From Musa acuminata AAA Group (Eukaryota; Streptophyta; Magnoliopsida; Zingiberales; Musaceae), in assembly GCF_036884655.1 (NCBI RefSeq), contig NC_088355.1, positions 25,171,001 through 25,235,000 on the forward strand: a DNA stretch of 64,000 nt. Direction: 5' to 3'. Shown in pieces: positions 1 to 10,666 of the stretch; position 1 is the first letter of the stretch; the number at the start of each line of letters is the position of its first letter. A program made the translations under genes and the position numbers. The notes under the pieces were generated by a model. The model worked only from the letters and a program-made list of their open reading frames with translations, did not search any database and was not told the origin of the DNA.

Positions 1-573
1 ATCACGATTCATTTCAATAAATTTCAATAAGAACACATCATCAAAATCTCAATAATACTTTCAAGAGATTCAAAATGGCATAGATAATTTTATTGATCTC
101 TTAGTGAAAAAGTCAATACGGTAGAGAAAAATAAATTTTCAAGAAAAATACTTTTCTCTTTTTAGTTGTTTTAGTTCATATGATTTTATTTCATTTATGC
201 CAAACATGTAGCATGTTTTAAAATCGAAAGTGCAAGTTTTATTACGACAAAGATCAATAAGGCACTTTCATTACCGTGAAAATTGAAAATCGCAAGATTC
301 ATCATCCATATTTATAAAACCAATAAACACGATTTTTAAAATCTCATGCATAGAATAAAATCATGGTATCAAAACATCATTATATCATCAAGCATGATTT
401 CATATTTTCAATCAAAATCATTTTGTTTGTTTATCATAAAATATGTATTTTTCATGATTATTTTCAAAACTACTAGCATGATCATAAATTTTGCATTTTC
501 ATCTTTTTTTTTTTAAATATAATTTTCAATAAAATAAATTCTATATTAAAAAGAAAATGTATTATAAAGAGCA
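1..573. other. AT-rich non-coding DNA downstream of the copia gag
   Basis: Very AT-rich, with repeated short words such as catgattttca and runs of T. I see no ORF with protein resemblance. It lies immediately 3' (minus strand) of the Copia-1 gag stop and resembles in composition the AT-rich copia 3' region at 57913-58427. It is probably the non-coding interior of a Sirevirus-like element. Nothing else can be supported here. Confidence 0.4.
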
Positions 574-743
574 TCATGTAATTTCTAAATAATTCAAGAG
601 AGTTGAGTTACTTACCTTGTAGTCGAAGCCCGTCAAAGCCCAATTCGCCGTTTCACCTTTGGAAGTTCTTGATTCATCCTTGGTTGTCTTCCTCTTCTTT
701 GGCCACTTCCTTCGTTCAAGTTCATTGTCTATTTTAGATTTTT
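574..743 (-). pseudogene. Copia-1 gag, C-terminal block
   Basis: The minus strand encodes a lysine/arginine-rich stretch (KWPKKRKTTKDE) followed by ANWALTGFDYK and a tail ending at a TGA at 574-576. This fits the basic C-terminus of plant copia gag, where a run like ANLALM usually follows a basic patch. The frame is continuous with the block at 2454-2568 once LINE-A and one copy of its target duplication are removed. A CAAG/GTAAGT at about 618-626 (minus strand) resembles a 5' splice site, but the ORF reads through it. Confidence 0.6.
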
Positions 744-2453
744 TTTATTTTTTTTGGGTAAGTAAAAGTAAATTGATTATGTGTAAAGTTTCTACAAATA
801 GCTTTATCTATACAAGTCATAGACAAAGCCAAGTAACTCATAGAGTGCGAATGCGATAGTTATGACTATACATGTTGTAGACTATAACTACCTGTGGGTA
901 CATTATTTGGCATCATTCCCAAGATCTTTAGCTAATAGCAAAATTAAATTTGATAAAAATATCTTTTTCTCTTCGGGTGAAGTGCTCGGTTTTGAGATCA
1001 TGCTCCATACAGGATCTTGAGTCTCTAATAATCTCTTTCAATAGTTGAGCATTGTTTGTGTGTTGACATTCAAGGATTCTATTACATCTCTCCTTCCACA
1101 TCCACCAAATAGCGCATCTGAAAGTAACCTTTGCCAGTTGTGTAAGAAGCTCTTTTCTTGAGAAACATTGCATGAGGTCGCCTAGTTCTTGGTGCAAGTT
1201 TGGTTGCGGCATTCTATTGAGTTCAAATCGCTGGAGAAACTCCTTCCATATCCATTTTGTATAATCACAAGCAAAATAGAGGTGGTCAACAGTTTCTTCT
1301 TGTTGCAAACAAAGGGAGCATCGGTTAACATGATAGATACCTCTTCTTTTCATATTGTCTATTGTAGGTAGTTTATTGAGAAGGGCCTGCCATGTACATA
1401 AGGAGTGTCTTTGTGATCCCGGTCGATCCCATGTCCAACTGCTTGGGACCCACTTGTTATTTCTTTGCCTAATTTGATTACATGCGGATGTGGCACTAAA
1501 TTTACCATTGTCATGAGGCCAAATAAGTATATCTGAAGAGTTGTTCCTGATTGGAATAGCTATGATAGTCGGCCAAAGTGATAACATTTTGGGAGAAATA
1601 GGATTAGGGAGACACCAGGTACCGTTAGCAATGAACTCGGAAACCTTCCAATCTTTGGGAGCCCCAAGATCTTTTCGTATTCTGTCGTCATATAATTGAA
1701 ATATACTATTCCCATTCTCCCAAGGATCGTACCACAGATTAGTACTAGTTCCAGAAGAGATTGCATAAGAAATGTGTTTGATTAGCCAATTCCTTGCCTT
1801 TAAAATTCCTTTCCAAGCTGCAGAGTGGTATGTTCTTGTTGAAATTTTCCAGATTGATTCCTTTGAAAGATACATAGCAAAAACCCATTGTGACCATAAG
1901 GAACATTTGTTTTGCCAAAGATCCCATAGTTGTTGTACCAGGCATGCTTGATTCCAATCTCTAGTATTTCTCAAGTTTAGCCCCCCTTCATCTTTCGGTT
2001 TGCAAATGCTATCCCAATTTACCATATGCATTACCTTTTCATTTGTGCCATTCCAGAAGAAGTTCATTAATAACCGTTCAATATTTTGGAGAAGTCCAAC
2101 AGGCAGAAGAAATGCATTACACCAATATATAGAGTAGGAGTGCAATACAGAACGGATGAGTTCGAGTCGTCCTGCTTTTGATAGAAGCCTATTTTTCCAA
2201 GAAGAAATTCTATTCTTTATTTTTTGTAGGATAGGCTAACAGTGGGTTTTGTGAATGCCTGTGGATACGAGCGGGAGACCCAAATAAGGAACTGGCAGGC
2301 TTCCCTCACTAACCCCTAAAGATTGTGCAATAAAGACCTTGTCCTCAATTTAAAGGTCTCATATATACTTTACTTTTAGCATGATTTAACTGAAGTCCAT
2401 AAACCATACCAAAGTCATTCATAATAGTAGCCAGGTTCTTTACTAAAGTTAGA
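744..2453 (-). mobile_element. LINE-A: 5'-truncated L1-type LINE
   Basis: The 3' end is the poly-T run after 743 followed by the 3' sequence shared by all LINE copies here. The element reads leftward and is truncated within RT at 2453. The 15-bp target-site duplication ctattttagattttt is perfect (729-743 and 2454-2468), so both ends are certain. The 3' UTR holds the family hairpin. The insertion disrupts the Copia-1 gag. Confidence 0.92.
928..2453 (-). pseudogene. LINE-A ORF2 C-terminal half (RT tail and zf-RVT)
   Basis: An open frame of 405 codons (928-2145) plus a decayed upstream part. It begins after the FADD catalytic box, so it lacks RT activity. It contains the stretch typical of plant LINE ORF2 after the RT palm (NFFWNGTN..MHMVNWDSICKPKDEGGLNLRN). 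The zf-RVT-like module follows: a LCTWQALLNKLPT segment, then C-x2-C and H-x4-C in CSLCLQQEETVDHLYFAC. The protein ends in a short basic tail. It would have served target-primed reverse transcription. The truncation is the usual result of incomplete cDNA synthesis. Confidence 0.85.
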
Positions 2454-2568
2454 CTATTTTAGATTTTTGTTTAATAAACTTATTAAGATTTATTGTTCGA
2501 AGTTCAGGTTCATCATTGTCCTCATCACTTGAGTCATCGCTCAAGTGACATTCATTTGTCCGGAGTTC
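2454..2568 (-). pseudogene. Copia-1 gag, third block
   Basis: The minus strand encodes an acidic serine/aspartate run (LSDDSSDEDNDE), typical of the region near the C-terminus of Sirevirus-type gag, then a lysine-rich stretch. It joins in frame to 17987-18284 across gypsy-1's agttc duplication, and to 574-743 across LINE-A. Confidence 0.65.
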
Positions 2569-2982
2569 TGTTAGGACTCTAGCTTGGAGAGTCCTAATTG
2601 AGAGGGACATTCATGTAAACTGTTAGGACTCTAGCTAGGAGAGTCCTAATTGAGAGGGACATTCTGTTAGGACTCTGGCTAGGAGAGTCCTAATTAAGAC
2701 GGGCATTCATGTAGGAGGTGTTTTCTTAGAGAAGAATTAAGAGTTGTAAGGGAATAGGAGTTTTGACTAGGAGTTGGTTAGAAGTAAGAGTCTTAAATAG
2801 GAGTCCTATTTAGAGTTAGGGTTTAGAAGCCCTATAAATAGCCATGTATTCCTTCTCTTTTGATAAGCAATAGATGAATCTTTTCTGCAGCAACTTGGAG
2901 GGAGGAACCCCTATAAAGTTCCAAGGAGGCCGATCCCCTAAAGAGATCAACCCCAAGTTTAGAATCTGCAAGGGTTCTAACA
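2569..2982 (+). repeat. Gypsy-1 5' LTR
   Basis: 414 bp, TGTTAGGACTCT...GGTTCTAACA. The first 150 bp contain three units of a repeat, each starting with the LTR terminus motif TGTTAGGACTCTAGC and containing the imperfect palindrome AGGACTCT-AGAGTCCT. The 5' LTR lacks an 11-bp segment present in the 3' LTR, probably a slippage deletion between GCAG repeats. Confidence 0.93.
2832..2840 (+). promoter_or_regulatory. LTR TATA box
   Basis: CTATAAATA sits in the middle of the gypsy LTR, about 150 bp from its 3' end. The motif is conserved in all LTRs of this family here, for example on the minus strand at 38911-38920. It is the likely core promoter of the retrotransposon transcript. Confidence 0.6.
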
Positions 2983-2984
2983 CC

Positions 2985-2996
2985 TGGTATCAGAGC
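2985..2996 (+). other. Gypsy-1 primer binding site (iMet tRNA)
   Basis: TGGTATCAGAGC lies two bases after the LTR end. It is complementary to the 3' end of initiator-methionine tRNA, the usual minus-strand primer of plant LTR retrotransposons. Confidence 0.9.
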
Positions 2997-4237
2997 AGTG
3001 TTCTTGGCGTCTCGCTACCCTTCCACAGCCATCCATCAACCCTCTACAACAATCCAAAGCAATTCCCACAATTGCTTAAAAGATCGTCACCGAATTCCGT
3101 CATCATCTCCACCACCACGGATCATCCTTTGATCTCCCCATGAATTGCAACAGGTTCTGGTTTCCTACCTTACTGCTGCTGCAATTTAGTTATCCTTATT
3201 CGAAAATCCAAAAAAAAAAAAAAAAATCGTTCCTATATTGCTGCATAAACTTTTCATCACAAAGTTTTCATCTCTACGACGAAAGATACATTGCAGAATT
3301 CCAACCGCATAGCACCATCTGTTTGATCTTGCTACTGTGCTTTTTCTATCCAAATTTCTACGAAATTTTTATGACATCTTTGACACTTCTTAACAGTGGA
3401 TTTCCCTTTAGTTTCATAAAAAAATTCTCAATATAAACTACTGATTTTTTATGTCCAATCTACTGCACTTGAATTGCAGAATTCAAGCCGTATAGCACCA
3501 TCTGTTTGATCTTGCTACTGTGCTTTTTCTATACAAATTTCTACGAAATTTTTATGACATCTTTAACACTTCCTAATAGTAGATTTCCCTTTGGTTTCAT
3601 CGAAATATTCTCAATATAAACTACTGATCTTTTATGTCCAATCTGCTGCACTTGAAAATCTATGCTACAGAAAATTTCAACTGCATATCGTTGCCTTAAC
3701 CCATCTATTTGCAATATTTTTTGAATGAAATTTCTTATACACTTCATAGATCATCTTGGCTTCCATCTAAGATTGATCTATTCATCTCTAAAAATGATTT
3801 TATGTTGCTGCAAATTTTCATCGTAAACCGCTGAAATTTTTTGACGATAATTCTGCAATTGCAACTTGCACCAATTTCCTTGCTGTTATACTGTCGAAAT
3901 TTTCTTGATTAAATTAGATATCCTTGCTGTCATATAAATTGTGATTTTGCTATCAATTCCCTCCTCAATTCTCTCAAGTTTTTGGTGGAAATTACGTCGA
4001 GAAATCGTTGTTTCTTCGACGACAATTCTACTCTTACAAGACAGCACATACTTGCTGCAACTTTCACGGATTTCTGTCAAACCTTTGCTACCATCTACCA
4101 CAGATCCAAAACTTTCATCCATAGCCCTAAAACTCTACTAAACCACACCCTCAAACTGCACCCAAAACAAGCCTAAACCACAGCCTACATCCACCAATCC
4201 ACCAACCCTTTCGACCATCACTTCTCTCAACCTATAC
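2997..4237 (+). other. Gypsy-1 5' untranslated leader with internal tandem duplication
   Basis: About 1.2 kb of non-coding leader between PBS and gag. It holds a poly-A run (about 3208-3226) and a tandem duplication of roughly 183 bp (starting near 3293 and again near 3475, unit beginning gcagaattc). Gypsy-3 carries the same duplication (about 55150-55500) but gypsy-2 does not, so it marks the deleted subfamily. Confidence 0.65.
3293..3660 (+). repeat. Two-copy tandem repeat in gypsy-1 leader (about 183 bp period)
   Basis: Both copies contain gcagaattc, the phrase agcaccatctgtttgatctt, and ctactgattttttatgtcc or a close variant. The copies have diverged slightly, so the duplication predates this insertion. 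Confidence 0.7.
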
Positions 4238-4802
4238 ATGCCTTTAACCTGACAACAAAAGAGAGATCTTAACATCATAGATTTGGAGGCATATACTATG
4301 GCATCTAAGGAGGCAATCGATGCTAAATTCGAAGCCTTGGAGGCGCGAATGGAGGATAAGATTCGGACGCTCTTTACCGAACTCAGATTGGGCTGACTAC
4401 TAAGCCCGAAGAAATCACATCAAGGAGAGAGCTTTGCCCAATCACACCAAGCCCGAAGATATGACTTCCAAGAGAGGGGAAGCTCTATGACCAACCCCAA
4501 CTATCCATGCATGAGAGTGGACTTCCCTAGATGGGAAGAAGGAGACCCGATTGGTTGGATCTCGTGCGCGGAGCGATATTTTCGGTACCACAAAACCGCG
4601 GATGTATCTATGGTGAAAATTGCAGCTATACATCTTGAAGGGGATGCTATACAGTGGTTTGACTGGTTTGAACATACTTATGGAGTCCTTTCATGGCGAC
4701 AATTCAAAGAAGGACTACTGATTCGCTTTAGACCAACCGATTACGAGAATATTGACGAACAACTAGCAAAGATCCAACAAACCTCCACCATTCAGGTGTA
4801 CC
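4238..4802 (+). pseudogene. Gypsy-1 gag, N-terminal half
   Basis: Starts at the ATG matching gypsy-2 gag (MPLT) but stops at codon 5 (TGA 4250-4252) and again at TGA 4394-4396. In both places gypsy-2 has an arginine codon, consistent with CGA-to-TGA. It then carries the retrotransposon gag core ([34 protein letters not shown]). LARD-1a interrupts it at the gtacc target site and it resumes at 14876. Two early stops mean no Gag from this copy. Confidence 0.88.
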
Positions 4803-5502
4803 TGTCACGCCCCTCAAAATAACCAGGATTTTTTTTTTTTTTTTTAATTTTCGTCACAGACCAATCCAGGATCCAAACTAACGTTTGAGGACACTGAAAA
4901 CATTCTATTCATATTCACATCCATAAAACCTGTGCAGTTTATAATCATATATCACCTCACTCGATAATTCACATTTATGGCAACCCAAGCCAACTTGACA
5001 AACATGAACAACATTTATAAATCCACAAGCTAAATAAATTATACAATCAGAACTCCAACTATTCACCACAAGTTCATATCACCATAAATTAGACTTAACA
5101 TTCTGAAATTCCAAATAAGAGAGATCTCCTAACACTTGGACACAGTATATCCATTTCGGTTCATCGACAACATTTCATTACATACAAGACATACTTATAC
5201 AACAATATCGTAATAACCAACCAGACTTGCCCATTATCCTGAATAGCTATCCACTGCCTCAGCCCAAATCAAACATCTCGAAGAGTGACAAGCTGACCTG
5301 AAAGATTTATATAACAACGGAGTGAGCCAAAAACGGCTCAGCAAGTGACAAAGCATATTCAGAACAAAAGGAACGGTTTCAAACGAGTAAGGTATCATAA
5401 TGCAAGGCAGAATACAAGAATTCTCAAGGATACCATCTCAATAGATACCAAATCATACGTATCATGTCATTCAAAACATATTTGATCCATAACGAATGGG
5501 GC

Positions 5503-5870
5503 ATAGAGTAATTGGAACATATCAATGGCAGATAGGACATTTCAGAACATATCAGTTCATAGCAAATGGAGCACAGAGTAATTGGAACATATCAATGGCA
5601 GATAGGACATTTCAGAACATATCAGTTCATAGCAAATGGAGCACAGAGTAATTGGAACATATCAATGGCAGATAGGACATTTCAGAACATATCAGTTCAT
5701 AGCAAATGGAGCACAGAGTAATTGGAGCATATCAATGGCATATGAAATGTTCCGGAGCATATCAACGGCATATGAAACATTTCGAAGCATATCATCAGTG
5801 AATGAAGCATTTCAGAGCATATCGAAAACAAATATCGTACAGAAGCTCAAACGTCGTCTTTGACGTTGCA
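5503..5870 (+). repeat. 70-bp tandem array in LARD-1a 3' LTR
   Basis: Three near-identical 70-bp units (atcaatggcagataggac at about 5521, 5591 and 5661) are followed by degenerate units of about 33 bp containing gcatatca and catttc. The same array occurs at 11367-11734. A more divergent array of about nine 30-33-bp units is in LARD-1b at 28690-28980. The 70-bp unit looks like a higher-order dimer of the short one. Confidence 0.8.
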
Positions 5871-6088
5871 AACATATCAATCTTATCCAAAGCATGTACA
5901 GAAACACATAACCAAAGCTCTGGATATCATATCAAACATACAGAAGGTGTAGTGGGATCTCAGTCAAAATGTGATTCATCCATTTCTGAATGACCACCTG
6001 ACAAAAGTCTCCCACGTCTGGGAGCTCCATCCACCCACGTCTAGGTGAAGTCAAAGGGGGCCGGCAGAGCATCGCAGGCTCTAAGCAA

Positions 6089-6187
6089 TATCCCACATAG
6101 CGGGACCCCACATAGCGGGCAAATAAGCGCATACCAGAATATCCCACGTAGCGGGACCCCACATAGCGGGCAAATCAGCGCATACCC
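6089..6187 (+). repeat. 51-bp tandem pair in LARD-1a LTR
   Basis: tcccac(a/g)tagcgggaccccacatagcgggcaaat occurs at 6091 and 6142. It is repeated in the partner LTR at 11955 and 12006. Each unit contains two copies of cacatagcggg. Confidence 0.75.
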
Positions 6188-7299
6188 TTTACCATTTCTG
6201 GCAAAGGTCCAGACAATCCCACACACCAGAGTACAAAAAGGCAGTTTCAACAAATTGCAGCATATATCGGAAGCACACGCGGAACAACAAACGTACATGT
6301 GCCTTTACGAGTCAATCCGAAGTAAGCAATAATCTTTCACAAGTATATTCAGATTTGAAGGGAATTGAAAGCAAGGGCACATATGGAATCCAAGCAATCA
6401 CAAATAACTCAATTCAATAAGAAGATTTGATGAATTCAATGTCCAAAGGAATGAAACTGGAATAGGCACATATCGAAAGCAAATGCGGAACAATAGGATA
6501 TACATGTGCCTATATGAGTCAATACGATATAGCATAAACGTTACACAACAGTTTTCAAGAATGCAATAATTTTAAGGACAAGAGCATACAAGAATTCAAA
6601 GTAGTAATATAAAGCTCAATTGAATAAGAAGGCTAAAGGATATCAATTTCCAAAGGAATGAAACCAGAATATGAGAAATCGACCAAAGCTCGATTTCTGG
6701 CAGAATACAGAAGGCACATTGAACAAATGATTCAAACTATCAATCGTGCTCCAATTTACTCAGAAATAATCATTGGATAATATTTTCAGATAAGACAGGC
6801 TTCATATGAATTGAATTGTCCAACAGAGAGAGTTACAAATAATTTGGTAAGCAAGAGTCATAGAACAAAATCTCTGTTGGCAGAATTCATAATGTCAGAT
6901 TCAACAGATAACTGGGCAGGTGTTTGGATTTCAGATCTTTCAATCCATATATCAAAGAAAGGTCTACGAGTCTAGTTTCCAATGAAATCAGTTTTGAACA
7001 AATCAGAGTTTCCAACAAAGACTTATAGGCAGCTCGGTATCAAAAGGTCAGAATCTCAAAAGTTGCACAGATTCGAATCGTTACGTTTAAACAGGAGATA
7101 TAACAAATGCAAGGCTAGAACAATTCAAAGTTCCTCATATTCAAAGCAAATGTAGAGATAAAAATGGCAGTGAGGAAGATCAGGATACTTGCAATAGAAA
7201 GGATCGAAACAAGTGGGAAACTTGCAATAGAAAGGATCGAAACAAGTGGGAAACTTGCCTTTCAAAGATTTCGATCCGAAGATCCAAAGAAGGTGCCAG

Positions 7300-8935
7300 C
7301 CCAAATCCTTCTACTTTTTCTCCGTGTCCTCTCTCTGTTTCGTTTTGTGCTCCCGTTTTGTTCCTTTCTTCGCAACTACATCACGTGTCAAACATCGAGG
7401 CACAGTCACCTGCTCTCTCTTACTCTCATTCCTTCTTTTTTTTTCTTTCCCAAACGCAGCTGCCACAGCCGCCGCCGCTGCCGCTGCCACAATCGCAGCC
7501 ACGACCGCAACTGCGGTCACAACCGCAGCCCCCTTCCACTGCACTATTTCCTTCTTCCCTTCTCTCGTTCCTACTCTTTCTCTTTCCCAAAAGCAGCTAC
7601 TGCAGCTACTGCAGCCACCACCGCTGCCGCAGCTACCGCAGCCAACGTTGCAGCCGCAGCCGGAGTCGCAGCCACGGCCGCAGCCACCACACTCGCGGCC
7701 TCTTCTTCCTCCCCTGCTCATCTTCCTCTCCTTCTTCTCTTCCAACTGCAGCTGCCATCGCCGCAGCCGTAGCCCCTTCTCTTCTTCCTCTCCTTCCCTT
7801 CTTCCTTTCTCTTCTTCTTCCTTTCCTTCTCTTCTTTCCCAGCTGCATGCTGCAGTCGCAGCCTCAGCCACGGCCACAGCCTTTTCTTCCTCCCCTGCTC
7901 ATCTTCCTCTCCTTCTTCTCTTCCAACTGCAGCTGCCATCGCCGCAGCCGCAGCCCCTTCTCTTCTTCCTCTCCTTCCCTTCTTCCTTTCTCTTCTTCTT
8001 CCTTTCCTTCTCTTCTTTCCCAGCTGCATGCTGCAGTCGCAGCCTCAGCCACGGCCACAGCCTTTTCTTCCTCTCCTTCTTCTCTTCCAACTGCAGCTGC
8101 CATCGCCGCAGCCGCAGCCCCTACTCTTCTTCCTCTCCTCCCCTTCTTCCTTTCTCTTCTTCTTTCCCTGCCACAGCTGCAGCTGCCACAACCGCAGCCG
8201 CAGCTACTTTCTTCCCTTCTCCTCTTCCTTTTCCTTCCTTTCTTCTTCTTCTCTTCTTCTCCTTCCTCCCCTTCTTCTCCCCGACGTCACCCACACCCTC
8301 TCCTCTGTTTCCTCTGCAGGAAACAGAGGTATCACAACCTCTTCCCCTGCTTCCTCTTCCTCTTCTCTTCCTCTTCTTCTTCTTCTCCTCTTCGAACGCC
8401 CCACACCTCTCCTCTGTTTCCACCTGCAGGAAACAGAGGTGCTGCAGCCCTAGCTGCTGCCACCTCTCGCTCCTCTCCCTCTTCCCTCTCTTTTCCCTCT
8501 TCTTCTCCTCTTCCCTTTTCCTCCCCAACCCCACACACCTCCTCGCTGCAGCCTTGCCGCAGCTATCCTCTTCTCTTCTTCTTCTTCTTCTTCTTCTTCT
8601 CTTCTCCCTCTTCTTCCTCTCTTCTTCTCCCCACGCCCCACAGCTTCTCGCTGCAGCCCTCGCTGCAGCCACCTCCTCTTCTTCTTCTTCTCCTTCTTCT
8701 TCTTCTCTACTCCCTCTTCTTCGTCCTCTCTTCTTTTCCCTCTTCTTCTTCTTCTTCTTCTTCTTCTTCTCTTCTCCCTCTTCTTCCTCTCTTCTTCTAC
8801 CACTCTCCTTCTTCTCCTCACGCCCCACCGCTCTCTCTGTTTCTGGAAGAAACAGAGTGCGTGGGAGGCGGTGGGATAATACCGAATTTTTGGTTTTCCC
8901 TTTTTTTTTTCTTTTTTTTTGCAACTTAGCAGTTT
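7300..8935. repeat. 1.6-kb pyrimidine-rich tract in LARD-1a 3' LTR
   Basis: The plus strand is overwhelmingly C and T: CTTCTTC and CTCTTCC runs with interspersed (GCAGCC)n and GCCGCAGCC. It includes a 181-bp tandem unit (ctgctcatcttcctctcc at 7714 and 7895, with a shortened third copy near 8061). An inverted pair GTTTCCTCTGCAGGAAACAG occurs near 8310 and a variant near 8414. All three plus frames stay open for hundreds of codons because stop codons need A or G in fixed places. The element's own sense strand (minus) is purine-rich. Likely roles are structural or regulatory, not coding. Confidence 0.85.
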
Positions 8936-9024
8936 AATCCTTGTAATTTCTATATTTACATATAGGTCCTCCAATTTACATATAAATCTTTATTAATAAT
9001 TTTTTAAAAGCGAGGGGTATTACA

Positions 9025-9037
9025 CTCTCCCCCCCCT
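9025..9037 (-). other. LARD-1a polypurine tract
   Basis: Plus-strand ctctccccccccc directly abuts the 3' LTR. On the element sense strand this is a G-rich purine tract, the expected plus-strand primer site. Confidence 0.8.
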
Positions 9038-9124
9038 TAAAAGAAAATTTAGTCCTCTAAATTGATCATAGCTCAATCGATGAAAAGATGAGGATTATGA
9101 TATCTTTATTTCCTCCTCCTACTC

Positions 9125-9470
9125 TTAAATAGTTTCATCAATACAATACAATTACATAATTATCCACGAGTGACCGAAATATTCTCCTCCTTGATCCTCA
9201 ATAGATGGTAACCCGACCTTCAAACAATCTTTTAAAATACCTGTGCACCCTGTAGTTAATCAAACAAGTGGTCACTTTAGAAAATACTCGTTTTTTTGAT
9301 GGTCACCTAATTCAACTATCTATAATCAATACAAAGCCTCAATGTTCCATCCATCTTTTAACTAACACCGGAGCACCCCATGATGAAATATTAAGCCAAA
9401 TAAAATCCTCATTTAATAATCCTTGTAGTTGCTTTTCTAATTCCACTTACTCAAATGATATCTTTCTGTA
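9125..9470 (-). pseudogene. LARD-1a reverse transcriptase remnant
   Basis: The minus strand matches the RT fingers of the LARD-1b copy at 26301-26768: the segments around [54 protein letters not shown] and EEDI are recognisable but frameshifted. A stretch of about 120 bp present in LARD-1b (the [19 protein letters not shown] segment) is deleted. No catalytic activity is possible. Confidence 0.7.
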
Positions 9471-9878
9471 GAGAGGCTTAGATTTTAGGATTGTCCCAAG
9501 GACCAAATCAAAAGCAAAATCACATTTGGAGGTAATCCAAACAAGTCATCCTGGGATACATTAGGCAAGGAGATAAATAATGTCCAATACTCTCAAAATA
9601 AAAGATCGGCTGATCAAATATGCAAAAAGTGATCATTTGTTATATACCAATCCATACTGGTATGTTAGGAAGATAGCCAATCCATACCAAGTATAATATC
9701 AAAACTCCAAATCTCTAGGAGAACTAAATCAGCAAAAGTTCAAGTTCTCCAATAAGAATCAGACAAGAGGACCAGATTCAACTTCGTTATCAAAGAATCT
9801 CCAATGATCGTATTTACTTATAGCACATAATGTAGTGGTCTAGGTTGAATACCCAAGTGATAAGCAAAATATTACGAA

Positions 9879-10560
9879 TCAAATCGTAGATTGGACCCAT
9901 GGTCGAACAAATATTTGCATTCTTTCATAAACATGCATAATACCTTTGACCACTAATTCAGAAGTTTCAGAATCATATTCAGTGATAGCATACACTCTTA
10001 CATGGGCTGATGATTTAGGAGGCAGTGACTCTTTCTTCTTGTTCAAAAGGCAAACTTTTATTTTATGATCCAACTTTCTACAAGCAAAATAGACTCCAAT
10101 CACCCGAAAACACAAACTTGTTTCATAATTTAACTTGTAATTCACACATGATTAAGTCTTTGGTGGTGACTTTCCTTTTCAAATCCAAATGTCTTGACCC
10201 TCTTGTCATTACTTTCTGATTCATTTCCAATCATATTCTTATTGGTAAACTTGTCCTTATCATTCTTGTCACTGATCTCCAAAAATTCTTTTCATTGTTG
10301 CCAATAATAATCAGCCTCTACTTCCAATATAAGGTGGCAAAAGAAAACTTTTGATCATCAAAACAATTTTGTACATCAAATATCTTCTCTGTTTGCATCA
10401 TTCATTTTTCTACCACCAATGAAATTAGGTCCACCATGCTTTCGCTGCGCCACTCTGATTCAATATCCCCAATCAATCCTTTCATTCCCCTTAATTAATC
10501 AGAAACAATGAAATAGGAGGACCAAATGTTCTCATCATCCCAGATTCCTAAAATACATCA
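9879..10560 (-). pseudogene. LARD-1a gag zinc-knuckle and capsid remnant
   Basis: The best-preserved part (9879-10145) encodes a degraded zinc knuckle (YFACRKLDHKIKVC) then a VRVYAITEYDSETSELVVKG-like stretch. That is the link between Gag and protease in Del/Tekay-type gypsy elements. Upstream on the minus strand (10160-10560) are degraded capsid motifs resembling QKVFF..L.LE.EADY-W. There are multiple stops. In LARD-1b (27225-27425) the knuckle keeps the usual glycine (ACGKLDHK). Confidence 0.65.
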
Positions 10561-10650
10561 AAGAAAATTTCCACCAATCACTATAGTTCATTAGACCTCA
10601 ATATATTTTGCACGTCAACATATCAAATATTTCAGTAATCCTCAAACAAG

Positions 10651-10662
10651 GCTCTGATACCA
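10651..10662 (-). other. LARD-1a primer binding site (iMet tRNA)
   Basis: Plus-strand gctctgatacca is the reverse complement of TGGTATCAGAGC. It lies four bases from the 5' LTR boundary. Confidence 0.88.
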
Positions 10663-10666
10663 CCTC

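Larger units (their letters stand above)
4803..9024 (-). repeat. LARD-1a 3' LTR (4,222 bp)
   Basis: Begins TGTCACGCCCC and ends GGGGTATTACA on the plus strand, so in element sense it runs TGTAATACCCC...GGGGCGTGACA. Sub-structure: a 70-bp tandem array, a 51-bp tandem pair, a diverse segment (6200-7160), a two-copy repeat near 7190-7260, and a 1.6-kb pyrimidine-rich block. No gene is supported; long open frames in the pyrimidine block are composition artefacts. Confidence 0.92.

Noticed and set aside
610..630. 5' splice site (CAAG/GTAAGT, minus strand) of a host gene exon
   Set aside because: The frame is continuous with copia gag blocks on the other side of LINE-A and reads through the motif, so a retroelement gag end is the simpler explanation.
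2985..2996. tRNA gene fragments (TGGTATCAGAGC)
   Set aside because: Only 12 bases next to LTRs; they are primer binding sites, not tRNA genes.
7246..8937. Long open frames (up to 563 codons, plus shadows on both strands) in the pyrimidine tract, repeated at 13110-14783
   Set aside because: Translations are only S/L/F/P or, on the other strand, E/K/R/G runs, open in several frames at once. This is expected from CTT/CCT/GCAGCC composition. They lie wholly within LTRs and differ between LTRs by microsatellite indels.
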